Assembly (NCBI GenBank): GCA_015075445.1
Contig: JABTUJ010000035.1
Span: forward strand, 46,004-110,003
Source of the DNA: Verrucomicrobiales bacterium
GTDB taxonomy: Bacteria; Verrucomicrobiota; Verrucomicrobiia; Limisphaerales; J093
Direction of reading: 5' to 3'
DNA length: 64,000 nt
Each line of letters opens with the position of its first letter. Within the stretch, counting starts at the first letter, position 1. Below, one piece after another: positions 8,650 through 16,419 of the stretch. Both the position numbers and the translations under genes were made by a program. The notes under the pieces are model-generated. The model was given only the letters and a program-made list of their open reading frames with translations. It was not told where the DNA came from and ran no database searches.

Positions 8650-10053
8650 ATGAAACCGACCCCCATTCCTCCGAAGCGTGTTGGGGCAGGGCAAGCGCTG
8701 CGGTTGACCGGGTTGCTTGCCGCCGCCTGCCTCTCCGCCCACGCCGGCGATGCAACCCCCGACCGGCTGCCCGGACCTGCAGCACCTCCCCCGCTGACCA
8801 TCACTCATTGCGACCGCACCGGCGGATGCGTGACGCTCGATCTTACTACACCGGCACCCGCCGGTCGCCATCAACTCGAAGCAAGCACCGACCTCCGCCA
8901 CTGGCAGCCGATCCCGATTGCCACGTTCGAGAAGCGGAACGGTGGAACCCTGCGCACGGTGCTCGCCGGCGTGGTGGAGAGCGCTTGTTTCTATCGCGTG
9001 ACGCTGCTCGAAGCCACCGCCACCAACCCGCCCGTCTACGTGAACCTGCAGGTGGACGGCGAACTGGAAGACACCCAGGGGTTGCGCACGGTGATGTCCG
9101 AACTGAAGCGACGCCAGATCACCGCGACCCTGTTCGTCACGGCCGATTACGCCAACCGGAACGCGATGCTGGTCACCGAGCTGTTTCAGAGCGGCTTCGA
9201 GGTCGCCCTGCACGGCTATTACACCGGCGAGCAACTGACCTCGATGACCTACGACGAGCAGAAGAACCTGCTCTCGCGGGCCAAGCTCGCGCTCGAAGGC
9301 TGCCGGCCGTGCGGGACGTACAAGCCGATCCTCGGGTTCCGCCCGCAGTACTTCAGCCAGAACGAAGACACCTTCCGGGTTCTGAAGGAGCTGGGCCTGA
9401 CCTACAACAGCGGCTTCAAGGTCGGACAGTTGTCCCTCCCCGGCCACACCTGGGACGCCTGGCCGTACCAGGCCCCCGGGCACGACTTCTACGTGCTCCC
9501 CATCAGCACGGTCCCCTCCGACTGCACGCGGGTTTACCTCTGCGATCTCGCCTGCGGCCAGGTGGAGAAATGGACGCCTGCCCAATGGCGCGACGGATTG
9601 CTCCAGGCGCTGGCAGAAGCGCTCGAGACCCGGCAGCCGCTCGTCGTCTTGCTCCATGGCTATTATGCCGGCGACGAGGCCAAGTACGGTTACTGGCAGC
9701 CCGTGCTCGACTTCCTGGACGCCGCCCAGGGCCAGGTCACCTTCGTCAAGTCCCAAGACCTGGTGGACCTGGCCAAGCCCTCGCCCGGAGGTTCTCTCCC
9801 CCCCCGTAGGCGCCGACGTGGGGAGGCGTTCAGGCGGACACCGCCACCTCGCCTCCTCACGTCGGCCTACGGTCGGGCGCGGTGCATTTTGCCGCTGCGG
9901 CCCGGACGCTCCCGAGGCATTCTGCAACGCTCGTCCCCCCTGCCGGGCGCCCGCCCACACGGCTGCAGGATGGATTTGCCCCGATCCAGCCTGGTCGTGC
10001 ACGGTTGGCATCAGAATCGCAGCCAGCCGGGGTATGCTGGTCGCGATCCCTAA
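8650..10053 (+). CDS. Exported polysaccharide deacetylase-like protein
   Basis: A 467-residue ORF whose ATG at 8650 precedes a signal peptide (LRLTGLLAAACLSAHAGDA). Residues 60-120 look like a small beta domain. From about 130 a NodB-like region begins: VYVNLQVDGELEDT, ATLFVTADYANRN, FEVALHGYYTGEQL, ILGFRPQYFSQ and PLVVLLHGYY. These parallel deacetylase motifs, but the usual TFDDG and HxxxH are altered, so catalysis is uncertain. The fold appears to finish near LVDLAKPS (nt 9783). The following 90 residues are Arg/Pro-rich and begin with the family A palindrome at 9806-9870, so they are probably a repeat-generated extension. It overlaps the next ORF start by about 20 bases. Confidence 0.7.
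   Translation: MKPTPIPPKRVGAGQALRLTGLLAAACLSAHAGDATPDRLPGPAAPPPLTITHCDRTGGCVTLDLTTPAPAGRHQLEASTDLRHWQPIPIATFEKRNGGTLRTVLAGVVESACFYRVTLLEATATNPPVYVNLQVDGELEDTQGLRTVMSELKRRQITATLFVTADYANRNAMLVTELFQSGFEVALHGYYTGEQLTSMTYDEQKNLLSRAKLALEGCRPCGTYKPILGFRPQYFSQNEDTFRVLKELGLTYNSGFKVGQLSLPGHTWDAWPYQAPGHDFYVLPISTVPSDCTRVYLCDLACGQVEKWTPAQWRDGLLQALAEALETRQPLVVLLHGYYAGDEAKYGYWQPVLDFLDAAQGQVTFVKSQDLVDLAKPSPGGSLPPRRRRRGEAFRRTPPPRLLTSAYGRARCILPLRPGRSRGILQRSSPLPGARPHGCRMDLPRSSLVVHGWHQNRSQPGYAGRDP
9806..9870. repeat. Family A palindrome extending an ORF
   Basis: GTAGGCGCCGACGTGGGGAG forms the left arm and GCCTCCTCACGTCGG with CCTAC the right arm, about 30 bases apart. It is read in frame as PPRRRRRGE and LLTSAYGR at the C-terminus of the deacetylase-like protein. 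Confidence 0.85.
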
Positions 10054-10534
10054 CTTCCAGGGCCGTGTTTCGCCGGTGTTCGACGTCGCTTCGCGCCTGA
10101 CCGTGGTGCGGGTCGAGCGCCGGTCGGAACGGGACCGACGCGAGATTGTGCTGCTCGAGGCCCGGCCCGAGGCCATCGCGCGTTCGCTGGCCGAGTTGGG
10201 GATTGCTGTGCTGATCTGCGGCGCCATTTCGCAGACGCTCGAGCGTTTGCTGCGACACGAGGGGGTGAGGGTCGTCGGCCAGGTCTGCGGGGAAGTCGAC
10301 GCCGTGCTGCAGGCTTATCTTCGTGGGACACTGGATGACCCTGAGTTCGGGCTGCCGGGGTGCTTCCGTCGGCCCCGCGACCAAGTCTCCCAAGGGGCCG
10401 TTGGGCAAACGGCCGGAGCGCCGGGAAACACTGCCTCAGGAACCAGCCGAGCGGGATCGCGGAACCGCCTTCGCCTGCGCCCTCTGGCAACGCGCGGAGG
10501 AGGTAACCGTCCACCACGCCCCAAGGCCCGGTGA
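10034..10534 (+). CDS. NifX/NifB-type dinitrogenase cofactor-binding domain protein
   Basis: A 166-residue protein. MLVAIPNFQGRVSPVFDVASRLTVV, then IVLLEARPEAIARSL, VLICGAISQTLERLL and GVRVVGQVCGEVDAVLQAYLRGTL follow the order of the Nitro_FeMo-Co (NifX/NafY/NifB C-terminal) domain, about 110 residues long. The remaining 55 residues are Gly/Arg-rich and unassigned, with one Cys in LPGCFRRPR, a position where relatives often carry extra cysteines. Stand-alone members bind metal clusters or act in redox sensing. Its position directly before an ABC transporter and a NosL-like lipoprotein suggests metal handling or regulation for that operon. No nif genes are present, so nitrogen fixation is not implied. 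Confidence 0.75.
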   Translation: MLVAIPNFQGRVSPVFDVASRLTVVRVERRSERDRREIVLLEARPEAIARSLAELGIAVLICGAISQTLERLLRHEGVRVVGQVCGEVDAVLQAYLRGTLDDPEFGLPGCFRRPRDQVSQGAVGQTAGAPGNTASGTSRAGSRNRLRLRPLATRGGGNRPPRPKAR

Positions 10535-10559
10535 ACCGCCGGCCGTGGCGTCCCTACCC

Positions 10560-10922
10560 ATGCACCGCGCCTTGCCTTCCCTCGACAGATATTCTCTGGG
10601 GGTCATGGTCCTGGCCGCCGTCCTGGTCGTGGGTGCGGTGGCGATCACCGTCGATGCGGCGCGACAGCGGCGCCGGCAGGGTCGGGTGCTGCCCGAAATG
10701 CGCGCCGCCGTCCGCCTCTTGGGCACCGCCGACATGGCGTTGTCGAGCGCTTCCCGGTGGCTGCGTCACCCGTCGCTGAGCGAACCGGGCGCGGCCTTCG
10801 CCGATGCCCCGGCCATCCTCGACGCCGACCCGGCCGGGGCGCTGATCGCGCCGCCGCCGGTGTTGTGGTCGGGAATCAACGCAGGACCGGTGGAGATCCG
10901 GAAGGGGCGCGGCACACCATGA
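10560..10922 (+). CDS. Small single-pass membrane protein
   Basis: A 120-residue protein with one clear transmembrane helix near the N-terminus (LGVMVLAAVLVVGAVAITVDA), followed by an Arg-rich stretch and a neutral, probably periplasmic, C-terminal half. The ATG at 10560 is chosen; a GTG at 10545 is an in-frame alternative. Its stop overlaps the permease start in ATGA, implying translational coupling. No family is recognised. Given the operon, it may be an accessory or adaptor of the ABC transporter (inference only). Confidence 0.6.
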   Translation: MHRALPSLDRYSLGVMVLAAVLVVGAVAITVDAARQRRRQGRVLPEMRAAVRLLGTADMALSSASRWLRHPSLSEPGAAFADAPAILDADPAGALIAPPPVLWSGINAGPVEIRKGRGTP

Positions 10923-12103
10923 AGCGGCACCTGGCATTGATTCGCTTTGCGCTGGGCAGCAGCCGACGGCGGGCGGGGCGCACGGTCTCGCTTGGGGTGG
11001 CGCTGGCGCTGGTCACGTTCGGGTTCGCCGCCGTGCTCTTCCTCACCGAGGCGTTGCGGCGCGAGTTTCACCTCGGCGCCCAGGGCTTGCCGGACCTGAC
11101 TGTGCAACGGTTGGTCGCCGGTCGCCCGGCGTTGATCGGGGAGGATTGGACGCAGGCCATCGCCGGCATCGCGGGCGTCACCCGGGTGGAACCTCGCGTC
11201 TGGGGCTACTACTTCGTCCCGGCCCTGGCGGGGAACTTCACCGTCGTGGGCGTCGAGGCCGACTCCCTGCCGGACGCCGCGGAGCGGGAGTTGGTGGTGG
11301 GCGAAGGCCGTTTCTTCGCGGCCGATGCCCCCGATGAAGTGGTCATGGGCGAAGCCCTGGCGGATTACCTCGGGCTCAGCGTGGGCGACGCCATTGAACT
11401 GCCGGTCGGGCGCGGGCGGAAGCGGCTCGAAATCGTTGGTCTGTTCCGCGCCAGCGTCGCGCTGTGGACCGCCGACGTCCTCCTCATGAGCACCGCAGGC
11501 GCCCGCGCGTTCCTGCAGGTTCCGACCGGATCGGCGACCGATGTGGCCGTGCGTCTGAGCACGCCGGACGAAGCCACGGTGGCGGCCAGGAAGATTGCCG
11601 ACCTTCTGCCTGATGCCCGCATCCTGGACCGCCAGCTCATGAACCGCGGGTACGACCTGACCTTCGACACGCGGGGCGGGATTCTGGGCGCCATGCTGCT
11701 GCCCGCGCTCGTGGCGTTCCTGGTGCTGGCCTGGGACCGGCTCACCGGCGTGGGCCCGGGCGAACGCCGGGAGATCGGCGCCCTCAAAGCCATGGGGTGG
11801 CAGACCAGCGATGTGCTCCTCGCCCGACTCTGGGAGAACCTGGTTCTGAGCTTTCAAGGGGCCTTGGTCGGCTTGATCGCGGCGTATCTGTATGTGTTCC
11901 ACGCCCACGCACCGGGGTTGGCTGACGTGCTGCTCGGCTGGAGTTCGCTCTACCCGGCGCTGCAACTTGCCCCGGCCGTGACCGGTGGCCAGCTCCTGGC
12001 CCTCACCTGCCTGGTGGTCCTCCCGTTTGTCGCCTTAAGCCTCGTGCCGGCCTGGCGCGCAGCCACCCTCGATCCGCTCGGCTTGCTCCGGGGAGCCACA
12101 TGA
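10919..12103 (+). CDS. FtsX/MacB-type ABC transporter permease
   Basis: A 394-residue protein; the ATG at 10919 overlaps the preceding stop. It has the MacB/LolC/FtsX plan: an N-terminal transmembrane helix (TVSLGVALALVTFGFAAVLFL), a periplasmic domain of about 220 residues with VVGVEADSLPDAAERELVVGEGR and VVMGEALADYLGLSVGDAIEL, then three C-terminal helices (GAMLLPALVAFLVLAW, LVLSFQGALVGLIAAYLYVF, LLALTCLVVLPFVALSLVPAWRAA). REIGALKAMGWQTSDVLL is the cytoplasmic coupling segment typical of the family. The ATPase gene follows with an ATGA overlap. With a NosL protein downstream it resembles copper- or metal-related transport operons. Substrate unknown. Confidence 0.88.
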   Translation: MKRHLALIRFALGSSRRRAGRTVSLGVALALVTFGFAAVLFLTEALRREFHLGAQGLPDLTVQRLVAGRPALIGEDWTQAIAGIAGVTRVEPRVWGYYFVPALAGNFTVVGVEADSLPDAAERELVVGEGRFFAADAPDEVVMGEALADYLGLSVGDAIELPVGRGRKRLEIVGLFRASVALWTADVLLMSTAGARAFLQVPTGSATDVAVRLSTPDEATVAARKIADLLPDARILDRQLMNRGYDLTFDTRGGILGAMLLPALVAFLVLAWDRLTGVGPGERREIGALKAMGWQTSDVLLARLWENLVLSFQGALVGLIAAYLYVFHAHAPGLADVLLGWSSLYPALQLAPAVTGGQLLALTCLVVLPFVALSLVPAWRAATLDPLGLLRGAT

Positions 12104-12789
12104 ACGACGCGCCCCCCATCGCTATCCGCACCGTCGGCCTGACCAAGCGCTACGCCAACGGCCGGCAGGAGAAGATCGCCTTGCGCGACGTCACCCTGTC
12201 CGTGCCGACCGCCGGGTTCTGGGTGGTGAGCGGCCCCAGCGGATCCGGCAAGACCACCTTGCTCGGCCTGCTGGCGGGCATGATCGCCCCGACCGCGGGC
12301 GAAGTGCACCTGAACGGCCGGCTGATCACCCACCTGCGCGACCACCACCGGGCGCTTGTCCGGCGCAACGAAGTGGGCATGGTCTTCCAGGAGTTCGCCT
12401 TGGTCACGGGCCTGACGGTGGCGGAGAACCTTTTTCTGCCGTTGGTCCCGACCGGGGGCCCGCCGGCGGCCACACGGGCGAAGGCAGCGGCCCTGCTCGA
12501 ACGGTTCGGGGTGACGGCCCTGGCGCAGACGCGCGTCGAGCGCCTTTCGGCCGGCGAGCGCCAGCGGGTCGGGATCATCCGCGCCTTGTTGGGCGAGCCA
12601 CCGATCCTTCTGTTGGACGAACCCACGGCGTCGCTGGACTCGACCAACGTTGAGCGTCTGGTGGACTTGTTGGCGAGCCTGCGCGCGGAAGGCCGCACGC
12701 TGCTGGCGACCACCCACGACCAGCGGCTCGTGAACGATCCGCGGGTCGATGGCCGACTCCGGTTGGTGGACGGCGCCCTCGCAGGCTGA
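12100..12789 (+). CDS. ABC transporter ATP-binding protein (LolD/MacB type)
   Basis: A 229-residue ATPase of the size usual for LolD-like subunits. It carries Walker A GPSGSGKTT (about residues 45-53), a Q-loop in VGMVFQEFALVTGLTV, the signature LSAGERQRVGI near 149, Walker B ILLLDEPTASLDS near 168, and the switch His in LLATTHDQRL. It should power the permease encoded just upstream, with which it overlaps by four bases. The signature Ser-Ala-Gly-Glu replaces the common Ser-Gly-Gly-Gln, a variation within the family. Confidence 0.93.
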   Translation: MNDAPPIAIRTVGLTKRYANGRQEKIALRDVTLSVPTAGFWVVSGPSGSGKTTLLGLLAGMIAPTAGEVHLNGRLITHLRDHHRALVRRNEVGMVFQEFALVTGLTVAENLFLPLVPTGGPPAATRAKAAALLERFGVTALAQTRVERLSAGERQRVGIIRALLGEPPILLLDEPTASLDSTNVERLVDLLASLRAEGRTLLATTHDQRLVNDPRVDGRLRLVDGALAG

Positions 12790-12798
12790 AGCCGCGCC

Positions 12799-13833
12799 AT
12801 GTTGACCAACCTCCTCAACGTCTGGCTGCTGGCCCGCGTGATGCAATCCGGCGTGGCGGCCACCCTGGTGGTGTTGGGCGCGGCTTTCGGCCTGCGCATC
12901 GCCTGGCGTTGGCGGTCCGGGCAGTCGGATGAAGCCCAACTGGCGCTGGAACGACAGGCTGAACTCGTCGCGGCTGTGATGCAGGTGGCGCTGGGCGTCG
13001 GGATCGTGGGACTGGCGCTGTCGGCGTTTGTCGCCGACCACCTGGTCGGAGGGATCCGGGGGGCGATGTGCGCATTCGGCGTGCTGGGCTCGACGGGCAG
13101 CGGGTTTCCGGGGCTGGCCGTGGGGGCGTTCGCCGCAGTGGCTTGCGGCTGGTGGGTGGTGCTTCACCGGTTCGATCTCCGGCTCGAAACCCCGGTGTTG
13201 ACCCGCCGCAAGATGCTGGCCCTGCTCGCCGTGGCGCCCTGGTCGGTCGCCGACTTCGTGCTGGCCGTCCGGTTCGCGTACGAACTGGACTTCAGCGTCA
13301 TTGCGTCCTGTTGCTCGGTCTGGCTGGACGACACCGCCCTCCAGAGCCAGGCGGCACGGCTCGTGGTGTCGCCGAACCTGGCGGGAGGACTGGGCCTGGC
13401 CACGGCGGTCCTGGCCGGCGCTTCGGCCCTGTGGGTCTGGCGGCGGCCGGGACGCGTGACCGCCTTGACGTGTGCCGCCTGTTCCGTCGTGGCGACCCTG
13501 GCCGCCCTGCCCGCGGTGTTGGGCGTGGTGGCGCCGTACACGCTGGCCACGCCAGGCCACCTGTGCCCGTTCTGCCTGCTGCACGCGCAAGGCGGCTGGC
13601 TGGGTTGGCCGCTGTTCGGGGCGCTGTTTGCCGCGGCCGTGACAGGGGTCGGCGTGGGCCTCGTGGAACTGCATCGGCCGGCCGACCAGCCCGCCGGCCG
13701 CGTCCGGGAATTCCAGCGCGTCCTGGCGCGCTGGTCCGCCCTGGCCTGGCTCGCCGTCCTGGTGTCCGGCGTGTTTCCAGTGGCGCGGTATCTGTTCCGT
13801 TCGGGGGGCATTTCGGTCTTCGGTGAGGTGTGA
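12799..13833 (+). CDS. Polytopic membrane protein with CPFC motif, metal/redox operon
   Basis: A 344-residue protein with about eight hydrophobic segments. Near residue 255 it has TPGHLCPFCLLHAQ, a CxxC motif at a membrane boundary that could bind metal or undergo thiol redox chemistry; vitamin K epoxide reductase-like proteins carry a comparable motif, but the overall sequence does not otherwise match them. A further Cys pair (ASCCSVW) lies near residue 172. It starts 9 bases after the ATPase gene and ends 1 base before the NosL-like gene, so it belongs to the same transcript. I do not recognise a named family. A role in delivering metal or electrons to the NosL lipoprotein is an inference from context. 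Confidence 0.65.
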   Translation: MLTNLLNVWLLARVMQSGVAATLVVLGAAFGLRIAWRWRSGQSDEAQLALERQAELVAAVMQVALGVGIVGLALSAFVADHLVGGIRGAMCAFGVLGSTGSGFPGLAVGAFAAVACGWWVVLHRFDLRLETPVLTRRKMLALLAVAPWSVADFVLAVRFAYELDFSVIASCCSVWLDDTALQSQAARLVVSPNLAGGLGLATAVLAGASALWVWRRPGRVTALTCAACSVVATLAALPAVLGVVAPYTLATPGHLCPFCLLHAQGGWLGWPLFGALFAAAVTGVGVGLVELHRPADQPAGRVREFQRVLARWSALAWLAVLVSGVFPVARYLFRSGGISVFGEV

Positions 13834-13834
13834 C

Positions 13835-14299
13835 ATGAACGCGAAAACCAAGTCGGTATGGTGGTTGGGAATGCTGATCACGTGGCTGGGCACCGGCTGT
13901 GGCCCTTCCGGGGCGCGCTGCCTCAAGTGCGGCATGCGGGTGGATGACCACCCCCGCTGGGTGGCGGGCGCCACCACCGCGTCCGGGAACGAGGAACGAT
14001 TCTGCTGCCCCCGCTGCCTCTTTGCCTGGCATCTCAGCCCGCGCGGCGCGGGCAGCCACGACCTCTGGATCACCGAGTACTATTCCCAGCAGCGCAGACC
14101 GGTAGGTGAAGTGCATTTCGTGATGGGCTCCGACGTCGTGGGCCCCATGGGCAAGGCGCTGGTGCCCATCGCCGGGCGCGAGGCCGCCGACCAGTTCCGC
14201 CAGGACCATCACGGCTCCCGCCTCCTGACCGCCACGGAGCTCACGCCGGAACTGCTGCGCGAAATCGCCGGGAAACCGCCGGAACCCTCCCCGCCTTGA
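13835..14299 (+). CDS. NosL-type lipoprotein
   Basis: A 154-residue protein from the ATG at 13835. The leader WWLGMLITWLGTGC ends in a lipobox Cys, so the protein is probably anchored at the outer face of a membrane. RCLKCGMRVDDHPRWVAG near residue 27-45 matches the metal-binding CGM start of NosL domains, followed by ERFCCPRCLFAW and HFVMGSDVVGPMGKALVPI, the usual GSxxxGPMG block. NosL proteins bind Cu(I) and in denitrifiers support nitrous oxide reductase maturation with the NosFY ABC transporter. Here the transporter partner is an FtsX-type permease and no nosZ is present, so the client is unknown. Confidence 0.82.
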   Translation: MNAKTKSVWWLGMLITWLGTGCGPSGARCLKCGMRVDDHPRWVAGATTASGNEERFCCPRCLFAWHLSPRGAGSHDLWITEYYSQQRRPVGEVHFVMGSDVVGPMGKALVPIAGREAADQFRQDHHGSRLLTATELTPELLREIAGKPPEPSPP

Positions 14300-14411
14300 A
14301 TCCATGTGGCACGGACGCCTCCGGTGCGAGGAGGTGACAAGCGCGTTACAATCCGGCAAACCGGTGCGCGGACCATTGCCCGCGGGGACCGAAGCTGGCA
14401 GAACGCGTCCC

Positions 14412-14783
14412 ATGGTTCGCCCCACGACCACACTCAACATGTTTCGGAACACCCGGGATGCCGTCACCTTCGGTCCCGGCCAAGTGATCTTTGCCGAGGG
14501 CGAGCCTGGGGATTCGATGTACGTGGTGGTCGAGGGTGAGGTCGACATCTCCATCGGTTCCCGGCTCGTCCGGACGTTGGGACCGGGCGGCGTCTTTGGG
14601 GAGATGGCCCTGGTCGAACACGGACCGCGCAGTGCGACGGCCACTGCCCGGGGGGTGGTGCGCCTGGTGGTCATCGATGAACGGCGGTTCCACTTCCTGG
14701 TCCAGCAGACGCCGTTCTTCGCGCTGCAGATCATGCGGATCATGTCCGAGCGGCTGCGGGCCGAGGCGGGCGCGCGACCCTGA
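14412..14783 (+). CDS. Cyclic nucleotide-binding domain protein
   Basis: A 123-residue protein made almost entirely of one cNMP-binding beta-roll: FGPGQVIFAEGEPGDSMYVVVEGEVDI, LGPGGVFGEMALVEHGPRSATATA and VVIDERRFHFLVQQTPFFALQIM. The GEMAL/RSAT phosphate-binding cassette is intact, so it may bind cAMP, cGMP or a related ligand. There is no DNA-binding or enzymatic domain. The ATG at 14412 gives a compact domain; an in-frame ATG at 14304 would add a poorly conserved-looking 36-residue leader. It is last in the metal-operon strand run, 112 bases after the NosL-like gene. Confidence 0.85.
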   Translation: MVRPTTTLNMFRNTRDAVTFGPGQVIFAEGEPGDSMYVVVEGEVDISIGSRLVRTLGPGGVFGEMALVEHGPRSATATARGVVRLVVIDERRFHFLVQQTPFFALQIMRIMSERLRAEAGARP

Positions 14784-14807
14784 GATGGCGGGGCGGTGAC
14801 GAATGTA

Positions 14808-14835
14808 AAATCACGGCGTCGGAGGCCGTTCGTGA
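14808..14835 (+). terminator. Candidate hairpin after the cNMP-domain gene
   Basis: AATCACG (14808-14814) pairs with CGTGATT (14829-14835), with GGC/GCC able to extend it. It follows the stop at 14783 but no clear T-run comes after, so it is weak as an intrinsic terminator. The rest of the 181-base gap to the next gene shows nothing recognisable. Confidence 0.35.
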
Positions 14836-14964
14836 TTGCACCCCGCGGCGTGGCGTGCCTAATGGACAGCGGTAGCATGAGCTGTTGCCCACGCCCCACC
14901 TGCGGGCGGTTGGCCCCATTACAAGGCTGGTCTTGGGCGGCGGTTCGCTGCGCCCAGTACTACC

Positions 14965-16098
14965 ATGAAAATCCTCTTCACGGTCCAAGGCGAAGGCCGG
15001 GGCCACCTCACCCAGGCGCTGGCGCTGAAGGAAATGCTCGAGCGTCGCGGCCACACGATCGCGGGGGTGCTCGTGGGCAGCAACGGTTCGCGCCCGGTCC
15101 CGGCCTACTTTGCGGCGGACTTCGTGGTGCCGGTGCGCGAGCTGCGCGGGCCCGGCTTTGCCTTTCCGGGAGCGCGCGGCGTTTCCGCACTGGCTTCGCT
15201 CCAGGGGTTGCTGCGCGACCTCCCCCGGTATCGGCGGAGCCTCGGCCAGGTGCGCGCGACGCTGCGTGAGACCGAACCCGATCTCGTGGTCAACTTCCTC
15301 GAGCCGATGATGGGGGTGCACAACCTCCTGTTCGGCGCGCGCGTGCCCACCGTGGTGGTCGGGCACCAATACATGTTGGAGCACCCGGCGTTTCCGTCCG
15401 TGGACCGTTTCCGGATGGCCCAGCGCGGCATGCGCGCCTATCTGACGCTGGTCGGCGCGCGTTCGCTGCGCCTGGCTCTGTCGTTCTATCCGGCGTCCGA
15501 TGCCCCGGACCGGAAGGTCGTGGTCTGCCCGCCTTTGCTGCGCCGGCAGTTGTTCGAGTTGGATCCCGTGCCTGGGGACTATGTGCTGGTCTACCTCCTC
15601 AACCATGGCTATGCCGACGCGATTCGCCGCTGGCACACGCTGCATCCGCACATCCCCGTCCACTGTTTCTACGACCGTCCGGGGGCTCCCGCCGAAGAGC
15701 GTGTCACGCCGAACCTGGTCTTTCACCGACTGCACGGTGACACGTTCCTGCGGATGATGGCGGGAGCGCGGGCGGTGGTGTGCACCGCCGGGTTCGAGTC
15801 GGTGTGCGAGGCGGCTTATCTGCGCAAGCCGCTGTTGATGATCCCGGTGGAGAACCACGTGGAGCAGTACCTGAACGCCTGCGACGCGGAGCAGGCGGGC
15901 TTGGGCCTCCGCGACGAGGGGTTCCGGCTGTCCCGGGTTCTGGGTCCCGGCGCGAAGGTGGCGCCGCCGCGGCTCCGGCAGTGGGTGGCCCGCGCGGAAG
16001 CCATCGCGATGAAGACCCTCGAGGCGGCGGCGGGGTCGCGTCCCGAGGCGAGGGCGGCCGAACCCATTCCCTGCCTCCGGCGCGAACCGGCCGCGTAG
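14965..16098 (+). CDS. Glycosyltransferase-like protein (MJ1255/GT28-like)
   Basis: A 377-residue protein with a glycosyltransferase-B-like layout. The N-terminus MKILFTVQGEGRGHLTQALAL carries the GRGH motif of MurG-related and MJ1255-type enzymes. The C-terminal half has ARAVVCTAGFESVCEAAYLRKPLLMIPVENHVEQYLNA, matching the sugar-nucleotide donor site where glycan transferases hold GxxxxxEAxxxxxPxxxxPxxxxQ. It probably transfers a sugar from a nucleotide donor at the membrane face. A second member of the same family is encoded at 24089-25225 in the btaAB operon, so the pair may act on related acceptors. Acceptor and donor cannot be read from the sequence. Confidence 0.8.
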   Translation: MKILFTVQGEGRGHLTQALALKEMLERRGHTIAGVLVGSNGSRPVPAYFAADFVVPVRELRGPGFAFPGARGVSALASLQGLLRDLPRYRRSLGQVRATLRETEPDLVVNFLEPMMGVHNLLFGARVPTVVVGHQYMLEHPAFPSVDRFRMAQRGMRAYLTLVGARSLRLALSFYPASDAPDRKVVVCPPLLRRQLFELDPVPGDYVLVYLLNHGYADAIRRWHTLHPHIPVHCFYDRPGAPAEERVTPNLVFHRLHGDTFLRMMAGARAVVCTAGFESVCEAAYLRKPLLMIPVENHVEQYLNACDAEQAGLGLRDEGFRLSRVLGPGAKVAPPRLRQWVARAEAIAMKTLEAAAGSRPEARAAEPIPCLRREPAA

Positions 16099-16168
16099 GG
16101 AGTTCATCCGTCAAGTGCAGAGGCGACAGTCCCGCAGGGCAACACCGACCTTTCCACTCCCACCCCCG

Positions 16169-16197
16169 GTAGGAGTCGAGGTGACGAGACTCGGCCT
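16169..16197. repeat. Family A-prime repeat unit
   Basis: GTAGGAGTCGAGGTGACGAG followed by ACTCGGCC is identical to the unit at 19096. It lies in the 321-base gap between the glycosyltransferase and alkaline-phosphatase-like genes. The rest of that gap holds no recognisable gene, and I see no convincing Pho-box-like direct repeat ahead of the phosphatase. Confidence 0.75.
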
Positions 16198-16419
16198 GGT
16201 TGGTACCATCGGGGTCGGGATGGTGCCAGGGGATGCGACAACCTCCGGGAGCGAATCCGAAGTTCTCCGTCCGTCACCGCAGGTTCGCGCGCACGTAACG
16301 GTGCCGTCTTTGACCCGGGGATCGGGGATGAGTCAGGCTGGCGTCTCCCGGCGAGTAGCCGGGATATCACCCGAGAAAACAGATCCAAGCTCACGCGCTC
16401 AGCCTCGTACTCAGACCCT

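Noticed and set aside
6264..8804. An 846-codon minus-strand frame over the DUF4914-like gene
   Set aside because: It includes heptamer-derived peptide (KVQSSKF repeats) and no domain; the plus strand carries a P-loop and a consistent protein.
10034..10534. Evidence for nitrogen fixation from the NifX-like protein
   Set aside because: No nifHDK or nifENB genes are nearby; stand-alone members of this domain are common in non-fixing bacteria.
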